DNA from: Nitrospira sp. UBA2082
Lineage (GTDB): Bacteria > Nitrospirota > Nitrospiria > Nitrospirales > Nitrospiraceae
NCBI GenBank assembly: GCA_002331335.1
Contig: DCZO01000014.1
Location: 230,825 to 294,824 of the forward strand
DNA: 64,000 nucleotides
Direction: 5' to 3'
The notes under the pieces are model-generated. The model saw only the letters and a program-made list of their open reading frames with translations. It made no database searches and was not told the DNA's origin. Made by a program: the position numbers and the translations under genes. This document shows, one piece after another, positions 9,624-18,104 of the stretch (position 1 is its first letter; the number at the start of each line of letters is the position of its first letter).

Positions 9624-9652
9624 TTGACAGGCACAGTGGGCGCCACTAGGGT
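9624..9652 (+). promoter_or_regulatory. Putative sigma-70 promoter of the small PilZ gene
   Basis: TTGACA (9624-9629), a 17-nt spacer and TAGGGT (9647-9652). The -35 is perfect and the -10 is weak. It lies in the about 200-bp gap after the hybrid kinase and 42 nt before the PilZ ATG. Confidence 0.45.
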
Positions 9653-9693
9653 GTGCACGCCGACATTGGACCAACCGTGCAGGAGAAATGCCG

Positions 9694-10014
9694 ATGAGTG
9701 AAGATTCCAGACGGGCCCAACGCGTTGCGGTTCAACTTCCGGTGATGTTCGGGGACGCGGCACCGTCGGAACAGGGGACGGTCCTCAATATTTCGACGGA
9801 GGGCTGCGCCCTGACGGCTGAGCGCATCCCGGATCTACACACGCATGTGTCGATGCACATAGATCTTCCGGACGGTACGAAGCCGGTTGACATCGGATTG
9901 GCCGGAGTTCGGTGGGTAACTGACTATCGATGCGGGTTGGAATTCATCCGGGTCTCCGGCGAATCGCTGGCACGGCTGCGCGTGTTCGTTGCGTTGCTGG
10001 AAAACACCCCGTAA
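9694..10014 (+). CDS. Single-domain PilZ protein
   Basis: A 106-residue stand-alone PilZ domain. RRAQR (RxxxR) at the N-terminus and NISTEG (N/DxSxxG) about 30 residues later are the c-di-GMP-binding signatures. ATG codons are at 9688 and 9694; the second is preferred because AGGAG then has 8-nt spacing. The gene ends 37 nt before the convergent ATPase gene. Its target is unknown; a partner in motility or pilus/secretion control is plausible from the neighbourhood. Confidence 0.75.
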   Translation: MSEDSRRAQRVAVQLPVMFGDAAPSEQGTVLNISTEGCALTAERIPDLHTHVSMHIDLPDGTKPVDIGLAGVRWVTDYRCGLEFIRVSGESLARLRVFVALLENTP

Positions 10015-10051
10015 CATGGCAACGCCCGTGTGAGCCGGACGGTTCGAGTTG

Positions 10052-11803
10052 TTACTTCATGGCGACGGCACGAATCTGGCGATACGTCGTGACGCCGCGC
10101 AATACTTTTTGTATGCCGTCTTGTACCAGCGTCACCATTCCCTCACGCATCGCGGCGTTCAGAATCTCCGCCGTCCTGGCCTTCGATTGAATAAGGCCTT
10201 TAATTTCCTCCGAGCCGACCAGGAGCTCATGCAGCGGCACACGCCCCTTGAAACCGGTCTTATTGCAGACTTCGCAGCCTCGCCCTCGATAGAACACCAA
10301 GTTGTCCGTATACTCGACTCCGAGCCTTTCCCAATAGCGGGCCCCATAGCCCTGAACGAGCTCGTCGTATTCCTGCCGCGTCGGATGGTACCCCTCTTTG
10401 CACGCTTCACAAATGCGTTTGCACAGACGTTTGGCCACGATGCCCTGCATGGCATCGGCAAAATTGAAGGAGTCGCATCCCATGTCGAGCAGTCTCGTCA
10501 CTGTTTCGACCGCACTATTCGTATGCAGCGTGCTCAGGACGAGATGTCCCGTCAGCGAAGCCTCAATCGCGATGTCGGCTGTCTCCTTGTCGCGCATCTC
10601 GCCGATCATGATGACGTCAGGATCCGCCCGTAGAAACGCCCTCATCGCAGCGGCAAAGGTGAAGCCGATTTTGGGATGCACTTGGACTTGCCGCAGTCCT
10701 TCCTGGGTGATCTCGATCGGATCCTCCGCCGTCCATATTTTCCGCTCGTCGGTGTTGATATGCCTCAGAACGGCATGTAGCGTCGTCGTTTTCCCGGACC
10801 CGGTCGGCCCCACGCACAACAAGATGCCATGTGGTCGTACCGCCAGAGATTTGATGGTCTGCAGGATGTCCGGCGAAAAATCCATCGCTTCCAACGGCAT
10901 CGTTTCCTTCGCCGTCAGCAACCGCATCACGACGTCCTCGTTGCCGCCGGCCGTCGGCAGCGTTGCGATCCGCAGTTCTATCTGGCGATCCTTGGCCAGT
11001 TTGTACCGGATCTTCCCGTCTTGCGGCTTCCGTCGTTCCGCGATATCCAGGTTCGCCATGATCTTGATACGGGAGATGATCGCCCGTCGATACACCGCGG
11101 GAATCCGCATGTACGTAAAACACGTACCGTCGACGCGAAAGCGCACCGCGGTTTCCTTCTGTTCCGAGTAGGGCTCAATATGCACGTCCGACGCACTCAG
11201 CCGGTAGGCGTCCGCAATGACCTGATTGGCCAGCCTCACGATGGCGGAATCGTTTTCGTCGACGTCTCCTTTGTCGGCCTCGCTGTTCCTCTCTGATCCC
11301 GCCTCAGTGACCAGCTCTCCGAGAATCTCCGTGATCGACGCCCCGTTTGCCTGCCCGGTCACGACGAGGAGATACTGTTCAATATCACGGCGGAGACCGA
11401 CCGAAAACCGGACCGTGACACCGGGAAAGGCCCGACGGATATCAAGCCCCTTGTCCAGGTCATGAGGGTCATTAATGACAACGTCCAGCACGGTTCCTTG
11501 ACGCTTGAGCGGAATCCAGGAGTTGTTCCTGAGGTAATCGACGCTGAGATTTTTCAGGAGGTCCGGATCAATGACGGTCCGTTCATCGAGGGGCACATAC
11601 GGACACTGATAGAACTCACTCAATGCCGCACCGAGATCGCTTTTCGGCACGCGATACTTATCGAGGAGAACGGTTTCGAGGTCCACTCCGCGGGATACGG
11701 CTTCTTCGACGGCGGCATCCAAGTTGTCCTGACTGATCAGACCGCGGTAGGCAAGGCAGTCTAACAGACTGCGCTCCATTGCTCTTCGGAACTGTTTCGC
11801 CAT
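10052..11803 (-). CDS. GspE/PulE/PilB-family secretion or pilus assembly ATPase
   Basis: A 583-residue hexameric traffic ATPase. It has an N-terminal T2SSE_N/MshEN-like domain (about 1-150), then the ATPase core with Walker A GPTGSGKTTT near residue 330, Walker B DPDVIMIGEMRD and a His box TLHTNSAVETVTRLLDMG. A zinc-type tetracysteine motif follows (CKRICEAC and later CEVC). It powers type IV pilus or type II secretion pseudopilus assembly in known systems. No pilus or secretion partner genes are adjacent. The start at 11803 was chosen because a good promoter lies at 11874-11901, which excludes the longer reading to 11965. Some members bind c-di-GMP through the N-domain, which would fit the PilZ and HD-GYP neighbours. 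Confidence 0.85.
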   Translation of the reverse strand: MAKQFRRAMERSLLDCLAYRGLISQDNLDAAVEEAVSRGVDLETVLLDKYRVPKSDLGAALSEFYQCPYVPLDERTVIDPDLLKNLSVDYLRNNSWIPLKRQGTVLDVVINDPHDLDKGLDIRRAFPGVTVRFSVGLRRDIEQYLLVVTGQANGASITEILGELVTEAGSERNSEADKGDVDENDSAIVRLANQVIADAYRLSASDVHIEPYSEQKETAVRFRVDGTCFTYMRIPAVYRRAIISRIKIMANLDIAERRKPQDGKIRYKLAKDRQIELRIATLPTAGGNEDVVMRLLTAKETMPLEAMDFSPDILQTIKSLAVRPHGILLCVGPTGSGKTTTLHAVLRHINTDERKIWTAEDPIEITQEGLRQVQVHPKIGFTFAAAMRAFLRADPDVIMIGEMRDKETADIAIEASLTGHLVLSTLHTNSAVETVTRLLDMGCDSFNFADAMQGIVAKRLCKRICEACKEGYHPTRQEYDELVQGYGARYWERLGVEYTDNLVFYRGRGCEVCNKTGFKGRVPLHELLVGSEEIKGLIQSKARTAEILNAAMREGMVTLVQDGIQKVLRGVTTYRQIRAVAMK

Positions 11804-11873
11804 GGTGGATTTCGTCGATACGGCGGCTGAAGCGCCTGCCCGCCTGTTGCCCGGCGCCATGCTGCGTGTGGCT

Positions 11874-11901
11874 ATTCTACCCCATGCTGTGCACCCGGCA
11901 A
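11874..11901 (-). promoter_or_regulatory. Putative sigma-70 promoter of the GspE-like ATPase gene
   Basis: On the minus strand, TTGCCG (11896-11901), a 16-nt spacer and TAGAAT (11874-11879). It lies 71 nt upstream of the ATG, in the 228-bp gap after fliW. The rest of that gap holds no recognisable gene or clear terminator. Confidence 0.5.
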
Positions 11902-12031
11902 TAAGAAGATGCAATTGTTCACGATCGAACCATCGAGAACACAGCGAGGGTGTCCGCGAATCCAAGACACTGCAATGAGTGCATCGCTCACAGTGAACAG
12001 GTCAGTGACATATCAACAAAATGAAAGCGGG

Positions 12032-12514
12032 CTACGCTGGGCACTCGGCCGGCTGAGGGAGCCGGTCCGCTGCGGTGGCGTCCGGGTCGGTGAGCGGAAA
12101 GAGCGGGTGACGGGTCGGAACTTCGTCCGAGAGCACCACCTGCTTGCAGAGCCTCGTACGGGGATTCATCAGCAGCGGCCCTCGCAGATTGGCGGTAATG
12201 CGGCTGGGATCATCCGACGGGATCGTTAAGATTACCGCCGTCGACAGGTCCTCCTCCCCCTGAGCTTGGACTTCGGCCATGGCTTCGGCGGACACCTCGA
12301 CCCGATAGGTGGTGAGCACGAGGTCCGGATCGATGATGACAAACGCCAGGGCAGGCTCATCGAGCGATTGCAACCACTTGAACGGCGCCGCCGTGTCGTG
12401 GTCGAGGATCACGTAGCGCCGGCTTTCAGGAAAGCCCAACAGGCCCGAGGGAAACGTGAGAACGCTCTCCTCCTTGATATCCAATGTTCCCAGCCGGCTG
12501 GACGTGTACTTCAT
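12032..12514 (-). CDS. fliW: Flagellar assembly factor FliW
   Basis: A 160-residue FliW protein (LTFPSGLLGFPESRRYVIL, then a WLQSLDEPALAFVIIDP core). FliW binds either flagellin or CsrA. When flagellin is exported, freed FliW titrates CsrA and relieves repression of flagellin translation. The ATG at 12514 was taken; a TTG two codons earlier is also open. It starts 9 nt after the csrA stop, so csrA and fliW form a two-gene unit. About 40 C-terminal residues are rich in Pro, Asp and Ala. Confidence 0.95.
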   Translation of the reverse strand: MKYTSSRLGTLDIKEESVLTFPSGLLGFPESRRYVILDHDTAAPFKWLQSLDEPALAFVIIDPDLVLTTYRVEVSAEAMAEVQAQGEEDLSTAVILTIPSDDPSRITANLRGPLLMNPRTRLCKQVVLSDEVPTRHPLFPLTDPDATAADRLPQPAECPA

Positions 12515-12523
12515 GGCCAAGAT

Positions 12524-12769
12524 TTACCCTGCCAGGCGACGCTTGTCGCGGATGAGGCTCCGAAAGGCGTCGAGAGGGATGACATGGGTCTGCGCCGCCA
12601 GCCGATTCTCTTTGAGAATTCTGGCATGCACTTCGTCACGATGGACTTCGACGGTTTTCGGCGCCTCAATCCCCAGACGCACCTGGCCTCCCTTCGTTCC
12701 GAGCACAATGACCCGGATATCGGGTCCGATAGCCACACCTTCTCCGCGTCGGCGAGTGAGAACCAACAT
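12524..12769 (-). CDS. csrA: Carbon storage regulator CsrA
   Basis: An 81-residue CsrA homologue beginning MLVLTRRRGEGVAIG, with VRLGIEAP and VHRDEV motifs. CsrA is an RNA-binding dimer that represses translation at GGA motifs in leaders, typically that of flagellin mRNA. It is somewhat longer than the 61-residue E. coli protein, as is common in FliW-containing bacteria. AAAGGAT precedes the ATG. It lies between flgL and fliW and has its own sigma-28-like promoter. Confidence 0.95.
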   Translation of the reverse strand: MLVLTRRRGEGVAIGPDIRVIVLGTKGGQVRLGIEAPKTVEVHRDEVHARILKENRLAAQTHVIPLDAFRSLIRDKRRLAG

Positions 12770-12787
12770 GGCATCCTTTCTGACACT

Positions 12788-12814
12788 CTATCGGCACGCA
12801 GCCATGGAACTTGA
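12788..12814 (-). promoter_or_regulatory. Putative sigma-28 promoter of csrA-fliW
   Basis: On the minus strand, -35 TCAAGTTC (12807-12814), an 11-nt spacer and -10 GCCGATAG (12788-12795). It lies in the 57-bp gap between the flgL stop and the csrA start. The leader would be only about 10-15 nt. Confidence 0.6.
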
Positions 12815-12826
12815 CAGTGGAGGTGC

Positions 12827-14593
12827 TCACCGCAGGTAGTTCATCAGCGAATTTTCAAACACTCTGGTCAACGTGCGACTCGCCGCTTCGATGGCATACT
12901 GCTGTAAGGTCAGGTCGGAAATCGCCTTGGCGAGATCCACATCCTCGGTTTGCGACAGCATCTGAGTGAAGAACCCTTTGGCTTCGTCCAGCTGCGCGCT
13001 GTTCGCCGTTAAGCGATTCGAGATGGCGCCGATTTCACCCAACACAGCGCCGGCGGCGCTCAGCCCACGCCCGAACCCGCCCAGCGCCTGCGAGATACTT
13101 TCTCGATCGTTTGTCCGGAACGCGGTGACCAGCTGCTTGGCAGTGGCGAATAGATCGGTGCCGGCCGAACTGAACAGGCGACTGCCGGGAATGTTAGTCG
13201 GGACGGTTTGGCCGGGGCCGATCTCGATGGCGTGCACCCCGTCATCGCCCTGATACTGCATACCCGTCACAACAGAGAAAAGATCCCCTGCCGCGGGCGC
13301 ACCGCTCGCGGTCGACAGCGTCAGATTGATCCCCTCGAAACTGAGTTGGCTGCCGGATATGTAGGTCTGATTGCTCAGCACCGTTCTCGGCGACAGGCTG
13401 ACCGAAAAGGTATCACCGGCCTGCGGCCCCCCCTGCTGGCCGTTCGCCACGATGACCCGTAAACCGTCGAAGACGATCGGCGTGCCGGAGACGTAGGTGT
13501 TACCGGACGAGACCGTGGTGCTGGTCGTGGTATCCACGATGGAGTATTGCGTCGACGAGGTGAACTGAATTTGGTAGGCATGCAGTCTCAGCTGCGCCGG
13601 ATCCGTGATCCCGGCATCCATGACGGCCGCGCGCCCCGTATTCCCGGCTCCTCTCGTCGTCGTCACCGGAACCGTCACATCAAGGACGTCGAACGCCGTC
13701 GCGGAGGTAAACCGAATGACATAGTCGTCCATCGTCACCAGATTCTCATCCGCGACGACGCCTGCCCCGGCAATAACCCCGCCTGTATTCCCGACACCGG
13801 GAGCGACTGTGGCGGTGAGGGCAAATGGAACCGCGCCCGTCGTTGCACTCCCTCCGGCTAAACCGGTGGCAACCCGGGCCGATCCTCCGGACACCGACAC
13901 AGTGGAGTCTGCCCCGGCGGAGTCGGAGACGATCGTGAGGCGACCGTTCTGAAATTGTACGGTGACCTGCTTGTCTGCATTCACCAACGCGGTGTCCGCG
14001 TTGATCCCGGCTTGGATCCTCGCCGCCAGCGTCGTCCCGCTCAACGTTTCAACGCCGGACGTCAAATCGATGAGGCCGGAAGAGACTCCGTCGATCGTCA
14101 CCACTAGCTGATCGTTCACGCCGTTCGTGAGGGTGACCGGCTCGGTAATGCCCAGCCCCGTCGCGCGCCCATGTGTGCTGGTTCCAGTAAAGATGGCCTG
14201 TCCGTTCAGATCCGTATTGGCATAGCGCTGGAGCTGAGCCATCAACTGCCGAACCTCCTGACTTCCGATCACCCGTTCGGTCGGACCATAGGTATCGCTC
14301 CGGAACTGCGTCGCCAATTGCTGGAGACGTGAGACCAACTCCATCGAGCCCGTCAGCGTTTTATCCGACAGATCCAGACGGGTTTGCCCAATCGCGATAT
14401 TGCGCAGCCGCTGGTCGATCGCCGCCAGAGACGCTTTATCCTGGGCAATATGGTTGAAGCTGCTGGGATCGTCGGACGGCTGGCGCACCAACTTGCCGGT
14501 GGACACCTGCTGTTGCAGTTCCAGCGCCCGGGCGCGCGCCCGGTGAAAGTTGTTGGCCAAGAGACCGAACGTCTGCAATTCTGTGACGCGCAT
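12827..14593 (-). CDS. flgL: Flagellar hook-associated protein 3 (hook-filament junction)
   Basis: A 588-residue FlgL, almost twice the enteric length of about 317. The N-terminal D0 helix (MRVTELQTFGLLANNFHRAR) and the C-terminal D0 (LQQYAIEAASRTLTRVFENS) are conserved. The extra length is a central insert of about 300 residues containing a flagellin hook-IN motif (LVVTIDGVSSGLIDLTSG) and repeated FTS-x-Y/F-x(2)-D-strand units also seen in FlgK. FlgL forms the upper junction ring and is exported by the flagellar system. The start is the ATG at 14593, preceded by GAGG; a GTG one codon earlier is also open. Confidence 0.93.
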   Translation of the reverse strand: MRVTELQTFGLLANNFHRARARALELQQQVSTGKLVRQPSDDPSSFNHIAQDKASLAAIDQRLRNIAIGQTRLDLSDKTLTGSMELVSRLQQLATQFRSDTYGPTERVIGSQEVRQLMAQLQRYANTDLNGQAIFTGTSTHGRATGLGITEPVTLTNGVNDQLVVTIDGVSSGLIDLTSGVETLSGTTLAARIQAGINADTALVNADKQVTVQFQNGRLTIVSDSAGADSTVSVSGGSARVATGLAGGSATTGAVPFALTATVAPGVGNTGGVIAGAGVVADENLVTMDDYVIRFTSATAFDVLDVTVPVTTTRGAGNTGRAAVMDAGITDPAQLRLHAYQIQFTSSTQYSIVDTTTSTTVSSGNTYVSGTPIVFDGLRVIVANGQQGGPQAGDTFSVSLSPRTVLSNQTYISGSQLSFEGINLTLSTASGAPAAGDLFSVVTGMQYQGDDGVHAIEIGPGQTVPTNIPGSRLFSSAGTDLFATAKQLVTAFRTNDRESISQALGGFGRGLSAAGAVLGEIGAISNRLTANSAQLDEAKGFFTQMLSQTEDVDLAKAISDLTLQQYAIEAASRTLTRVFENSLMNYLR

Positions 14594-14607
14594 CACAGCC
14601 TCATCGG

Positions 14608-16635
14608 TTACGATTTGAGTGAGAGCAACGTTTGCAGCATCTCATCGGTCACTCTGATCAAACGGGACGCGGCTTCGAAGCCGCGTTGAAACTTGATCAG
14701 ATTGATCATTTCCTCGTCGATCGACACACCCGACACTTGGGCGCGGATCGTTTCGATCTGATCGCGCAGAATGTCCTGCGCGTCGTTGTTGCGTTCGGCG
14801 GTCTGAATCTTCACACCGAGTTCGGCCGCCGTTCGTCGATAGGCGTCGTGGAGGGTATTGGATTGCAACCCGGTGAATTGCCGGTGCTGTAAGGCCACGA
14901 GGGCGAGCGCGTTGGTATTGTTCCCCGGCGCGCCGGCTCTGGTCGACGAGGCCGCCACCGACGAAGGGCTCGCCAACACCACGGCCAGATTCTTCGCCGC
15001 ATCGGTATAGGAGTCGGCGCGGAACACATCGCCGGCGGCAGGCGTGCCCGTGACCGTGACGCTGAGTCCATCGAAATTCAGCACTGCTGGACCGGCGTAC
15101 GTCCCCGTGGCAGCCGTGCTGGTGCCGCTCACCAATCCCAAGGTCGATCGGGCCGTGCCTCCGGTCACATCGACGGCGGAGGACACCGAGGAATCGGCCG
15201 ACGTCAGCACGAACCGGCCGGTCGTGCCATCGAAAACGACGGACACAGCCCGTCCCGCGGCCTGCAGCGTCGCGTCGGCGTTGATCCTGGTCTGGATCTC
15301 CAGTGCCAGCGCATCGCCGGAAACATAAGACAAGCCCGGTGAGGCCGCTCCTGTCAATGTAATCGTGCCGGACGCGACCCCGTCGACGGTGACCGTTAAG
15401 GTATCGTTCGACCCTGTGATGATCGGCACCGGAGTAGTGGACGAGGGAGCCGCGATGGCGGTACCGACGTAGTTTCCTCTGACCGTATAGCCGGTCGTGG
15501 CGTCTACGATGGCATAAGCCGTGGGGGATGTGAATCGTACTTCATAATCGTGGAACGTCAGCAAGCTGGGCGCGAGCACGGCACCGGACCCGATCGCACC
15601 GGAGCCTGCATTTGTTGAGGCCGACTCGGTGAGCACGGACAACGGGCTGAAGAAATCCAACCCCGTCGTGCCATCCAACCCAAAGCCTGCGCGATGGATT
15701 TGATTCACCGCGTTGGTCAAGGTGGCTGCGAGACGGTCGAAGGATTGAGTCAGCTCGGGGATCGTGCCGTCACGAACATCGAGCAGGCCCCGCAGGCGTC
15801 CGCTGGAAATCAGGGACTCGATGCTGAGCGGCCTGTTTCCGCCGGTGGAATACCCGACGGTGAGCATGCCGTCATTGTCCAGATCTTCAACGGCGACCAG
15901 CTGGCGGACGTATCCCCCTTCCACCAGCACCTGCCCGCGCGCGGCAAAAACGGAGAGTGCTCCGACACTCGATTCAATGGTCGTAATGTCGACCCGCTGG
16001 GCCAGTTCATTGACGATCACATCACGCTGGTCCCGGAGATCGTTGGCGTTCTGACCGGTCACCTCCGCGGATACGATCCGGCTGTTCAACTCGCCAATCT
16101 GCGCCGACAGATCGTTGATCTCCCCAACCGTTTGCCGCACCTGAAAGTTCAACGCCTGCCGGGCGGTCGCCAGCTCCGCAGACGTATGATTGAGACTTGA
16201 CGCCAGTTGGGCGGCCCGGGCCAGCAGGACGGACCGCGCCGTCACCTCGCCCGGCGACGTCGCCACGTCCTGCAATCCGCTGAAAAACTCGCTCAGCCTG
16301 GCGGCGACACCCTGATCGTTACCGTCACCAAAGATATTCTGCAACCGGAACAACTCGTCACGCGTGAGCGCATAGCGCCCCAGGTTCTGCTGCGTGACGG
16401 TCAATTGGCGGTTGACGGATTCATCGACGTAGCGGCGGATGGAGGTGGCCTGTACGCCGGTACCGACCATGCCGGGCTGGCCGTTGATCGGCGGCCGTTC
16501 CGTCAGCACCGCCGTCTGACGCGAGTACCCCGGCGTGCTGACGTTGGCGACGTTGTGCCCCGTCACAGCCAATGCCTGCTGCGACGTGACCAGCGCACTG
16601 CGCGCGATGTCGAAGAGGGAACTGAGTCCGACCAT
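14608..16635 (-). CDS. flgK: Flagellar hook-associated protein 1
   Basis: A 675-residue FlgK. The N-terminus (LFDIARSALVTSQQALAVTG, NVANVSTPGYSRQ) and C-terminus (EEMINLIKFQRGFEAASRLI) are the helical D0/D1 parts. The middle holds a hook-IN motif (LTVTVDGVASGTITLTG) and an insert module shared with the neighbouring flgL product. FlgK forms the lower hook-filament junction ring. It starts 3 nt after the flgN stop and its own stop is 15 nt before flgL, so flgN-flgK-flgL are co-transcribed. Confidence 0.95.
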   Translation of the reverse strand: MVGLSSLFDIARSALVTSQQALAVTGHNVANVSTPGYSRQTAVLTERPPINGQPGMVGTGVQATSIRRYVDESVNRQLTVTQQNLGRYALTRDELFRLQNIFGDGNDQGVAARLSEFFSGLQDVATSPGEVTARSVLLARAAQLASSLNHTSAELATARQALNFQVRQTVGEINDLSAQIGELNSRIVSAEVTGQNANDLRDQRDVIVNELAQRVDITTIESSVGALSVFAARGQVLVEGGYVRQLVAVEDLDNDGMLTVGYSTGGNRPLSIESLISSGRLRGLLDVRDGTIPELTQSFDRLAATLTNAVNQIHRAGFGLDGTTGLDFFSPLSVLTESASTNAGSGAIGSGAVLAPSLLTFHDYEVRFTSPTAYAIVDATTGYTVRGNYVGTAIAAPSSTTPVPIITGSNDTLTVTVDGVASGTITLTGAASPGLSYVSGDALALEIQTRINADATLQAAGRAVSVVFDGTTGRFVLTSADSSVSSAVDVTGGTARSTLGLVSGTSTAATGTYAGPAVLNFDGLSVTVTGTPAAGDVFRADSYTDAAKNLAVVLASPSSVAASSTRAGAPGNNTNALALVALQHRQFTGLQSNTLHDAYRRTAAELGVKIQTAERNNDAQDILRDQIETIRAQVSGVSIDEEMINLIKFQRGFEAASRLIRVTDEMLQTLLSLKS

Positions 16636-16637
16636 CG

Positions 16638-17147
16638 TTATGCCTGTTGTTGAAGAAGGACGGTTGCTTGCGGTGCCTGCGCGGCACGGCCGCCCTGCCC
16701 GTAGAGATCTGACCCCGGCACTGCACGGGCACCCGCCGACAGAACCTGCTCGACGACTCCGCGGATGCCTTCGATCAGCGTGACATTGTGCGCGATCTCA
16801 TCACGCACCAGTTTCGCGGTTCCGACATAGCCGTTGTACCGCGCTCGGAGCGCACCGGCCGTCGCATCACCAACCCGATCCAGGACGTCATGGAGTGAGG
16901 CCGTCGGACTGGATACGCCCTGTTCCCTCGCAAACCGCTGGACAAGGGATTGCCGCTCGTCGGTCAGCCGTTGAAGCGACTCCAGCACGGCGAGCCGCCG
17001 GCAGTTGATGGAGTGGAATTCCGTCACGGCCAGCGTACGGATCGCCGCCCGTTCTTGATGCACCGTGTCGAGGAGGGCCTGACAGGCCTCTTCTTCCCGT
17101 TCAAGCAGTCGGGACAGGTCGAAGATTGTGGAGGTTCCAGAATGCAT
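16638..17147 (-). CDS. flgN: FlgN-type export chaperone for FlgK/FlgL
   Basis: A 169-residue, mostly helical protein with a leucine-rich N-terminal helix (LSRLLEREEEACQALLDTVH) and a basic middle, as in FlgN chaperones. FlgN binds the C-terminal helices of FlgK and FlgL and delivers them to the export gate. The start at 17147 follows AGGGAA; a longer reading to 17228 has no ribosome-binding site. Its place directly upstream of flgK supports the call. The sequence family is divergent, so the symbol rests partly on position. Confidence 0.8.
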   Translation of the reverse strand: MHSGTSTIFDLSRLLEREEEACQALLDTVHQERAAIRTLAVTEFHSINCRRLAVLESLQRLTDERQSLVQRFAREQGVSSPTASLHDVLDRVGDATAGALRARYNGYVGTAKLVRDEIAHNVTLIEGIRGVVEQVLSAGARAVPGSDLYGQGGRAAQAPQATVLLQQQA

Positions 17148-17279
17148 CGCGTTCCCTGCGAATTCGGTGAACAATCCCGTATGGGCTGAAGCCGACGTAC
17201 AAGCCGAGTGAGGAGTCCGTTCCCTCAACCTGAATCTCGACCGTGTTGGTACGGCGGTCTTGTCAGCAGACCTGATCGC

Positions 17280-17585
17280 TTATAAGACGGCGTCGGTCAG
17301 GACTTGCTTGATCAGCGCGTCTCCCACTTTCCGGCCGCTGACATCATAGGTGCCGTTGTCGAGCGCCTGCTTGATCCGATCGAGATGCGCGAGTCGCGCC
17401 GGATCCGGCTCATGCGCCAACGCTTGAATGCGCTGCAGCTCTTTCGCCCGCTCGGAAATGTGGACCTGATCGTTGCCCGCCTCTTTCCTGAGCGGTGCCT
17501 GTCTGGCGCCGGTCGCCTCGGTGTCCTGCACGCCCAACAAGAGTTTCGCAAGGTGGTCTGCTTTCCCATGACCTGAAATCTGCAT
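17280..17585 (-). CDS. flgM: Anti-sigma-28 factor FlgM
   Basis: A 101-residue FlgM. The C-terminal half (DPARLAHLDRIKQALDNGTY, then GRKVGDALIKQVL) is the FliA-binding region. FlgM holds sigma-28 inactive until the hook-basal body is complete and FlgM is exported. GGAG precedes the ATG. Its own sigma-28-like promoter overlaps the 3' end of flgJ. About 130 nt separate it from flgN; I see no other gene there. Confidence 0.93.
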   Translation of the reverse strand: MQISGHGKADHLAKLLLGVQDTEATGARQAPLRKEAGNDQVHISERAKELQRIQALAHEPDPARLAHLDRIKQALDNGTYDVSGRKVGDALIKQVLTDAVL

Positions 17586-17663
17586 GATCCGACTCCTTCT
17601 CCTGGACTCTCTATTCCGGCAATGCCCCTCTGGCGCGTTGCATCTTCTTCCCCCGTCGACCCC

Positions 17664-17691
17664 TTATCGGCCTTTGACCGCCGAAACTTGA
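17664..17691 (-). promoter_or_regulatory. Putative sigma-28 promoter of flgM, overlapping the flgJ stop codon
   Basis: On the minus strand, -35 TCAAGTTT (17684-17691), a 12-nt spacer and -10 GCCGATAA (17664-17671). The last TAA of the -10 is the flgJ stop codon. This is the closest match to the sigma-28 consensus in the window. Confidence 0.75.
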
Positions 17692-18086
17692 GGGGTGGTC
17701 GGGGATCCGGCAAGATTATGTCGCGCGTAGTCTTGTATCATCGCGGTGATGCCGATCCCCCCTGACTCTGCCGCCCGCAGACCAATCTCCTGATCGTAAA
17801 AAGAGTGAAAATAGGCGCCCGGCTTGTTGGCAATCACCCCCTGAGGAACGGTTTCCCTCATGACTTTCAATAGATACGAGACAAAGTAGGCTTCAAATTG
17901 CCGCCCGGCCTCGATGAGTTGTTTCCGCGCTTCAACAGGATCGGGCCCCGCTGGGTCGGATGGCAGCTTGCCGGCCCGATCCGGCCTCAGCAGCCGGCTG
18001 ACGTCCGGGTCTCCCGTTGTTTCCCCCCACATATAATAAGGTAGGGATGGATGGATGCCGGTCACTGGATGAGCTGAATCAGCCAT
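17664..18086 (-). CDS. flgJ: FlgJ rod-binding protein without the muramidase domain
   Basis: A 140-residue protein corresponding only to the N-terminal rod-capping domain of FlgJ (AGRQFEAYFVSYLLKVMRET, then FHSFYDQEIGLRAAESGGIG). Enteric FlgJ is about 313 residues because it also has a C-terminal peptidoglycan hydrolase. That domain is missing here, so another hydrolase would be needed to pass the rod through the wall. The gene lies 18 nt downstream of flgI. Confidence 0.93.
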   Translation of the reverse strand: MADSAHPVTGIHPSLPYYMWGETTGDPDVSRLLRPDRAGKLPSDPAGPDPVEARKQLIEAGRQFEAYFVSYLLKVMRETVPQGVIANKPGAYFHSFYDQEIGLRAAESGGIGITAMIQDYARHNLAGSPTTPQVSAVKGR

Positions 18087-18104
18087 ACACCACCTCGGTC
18101 CGGT

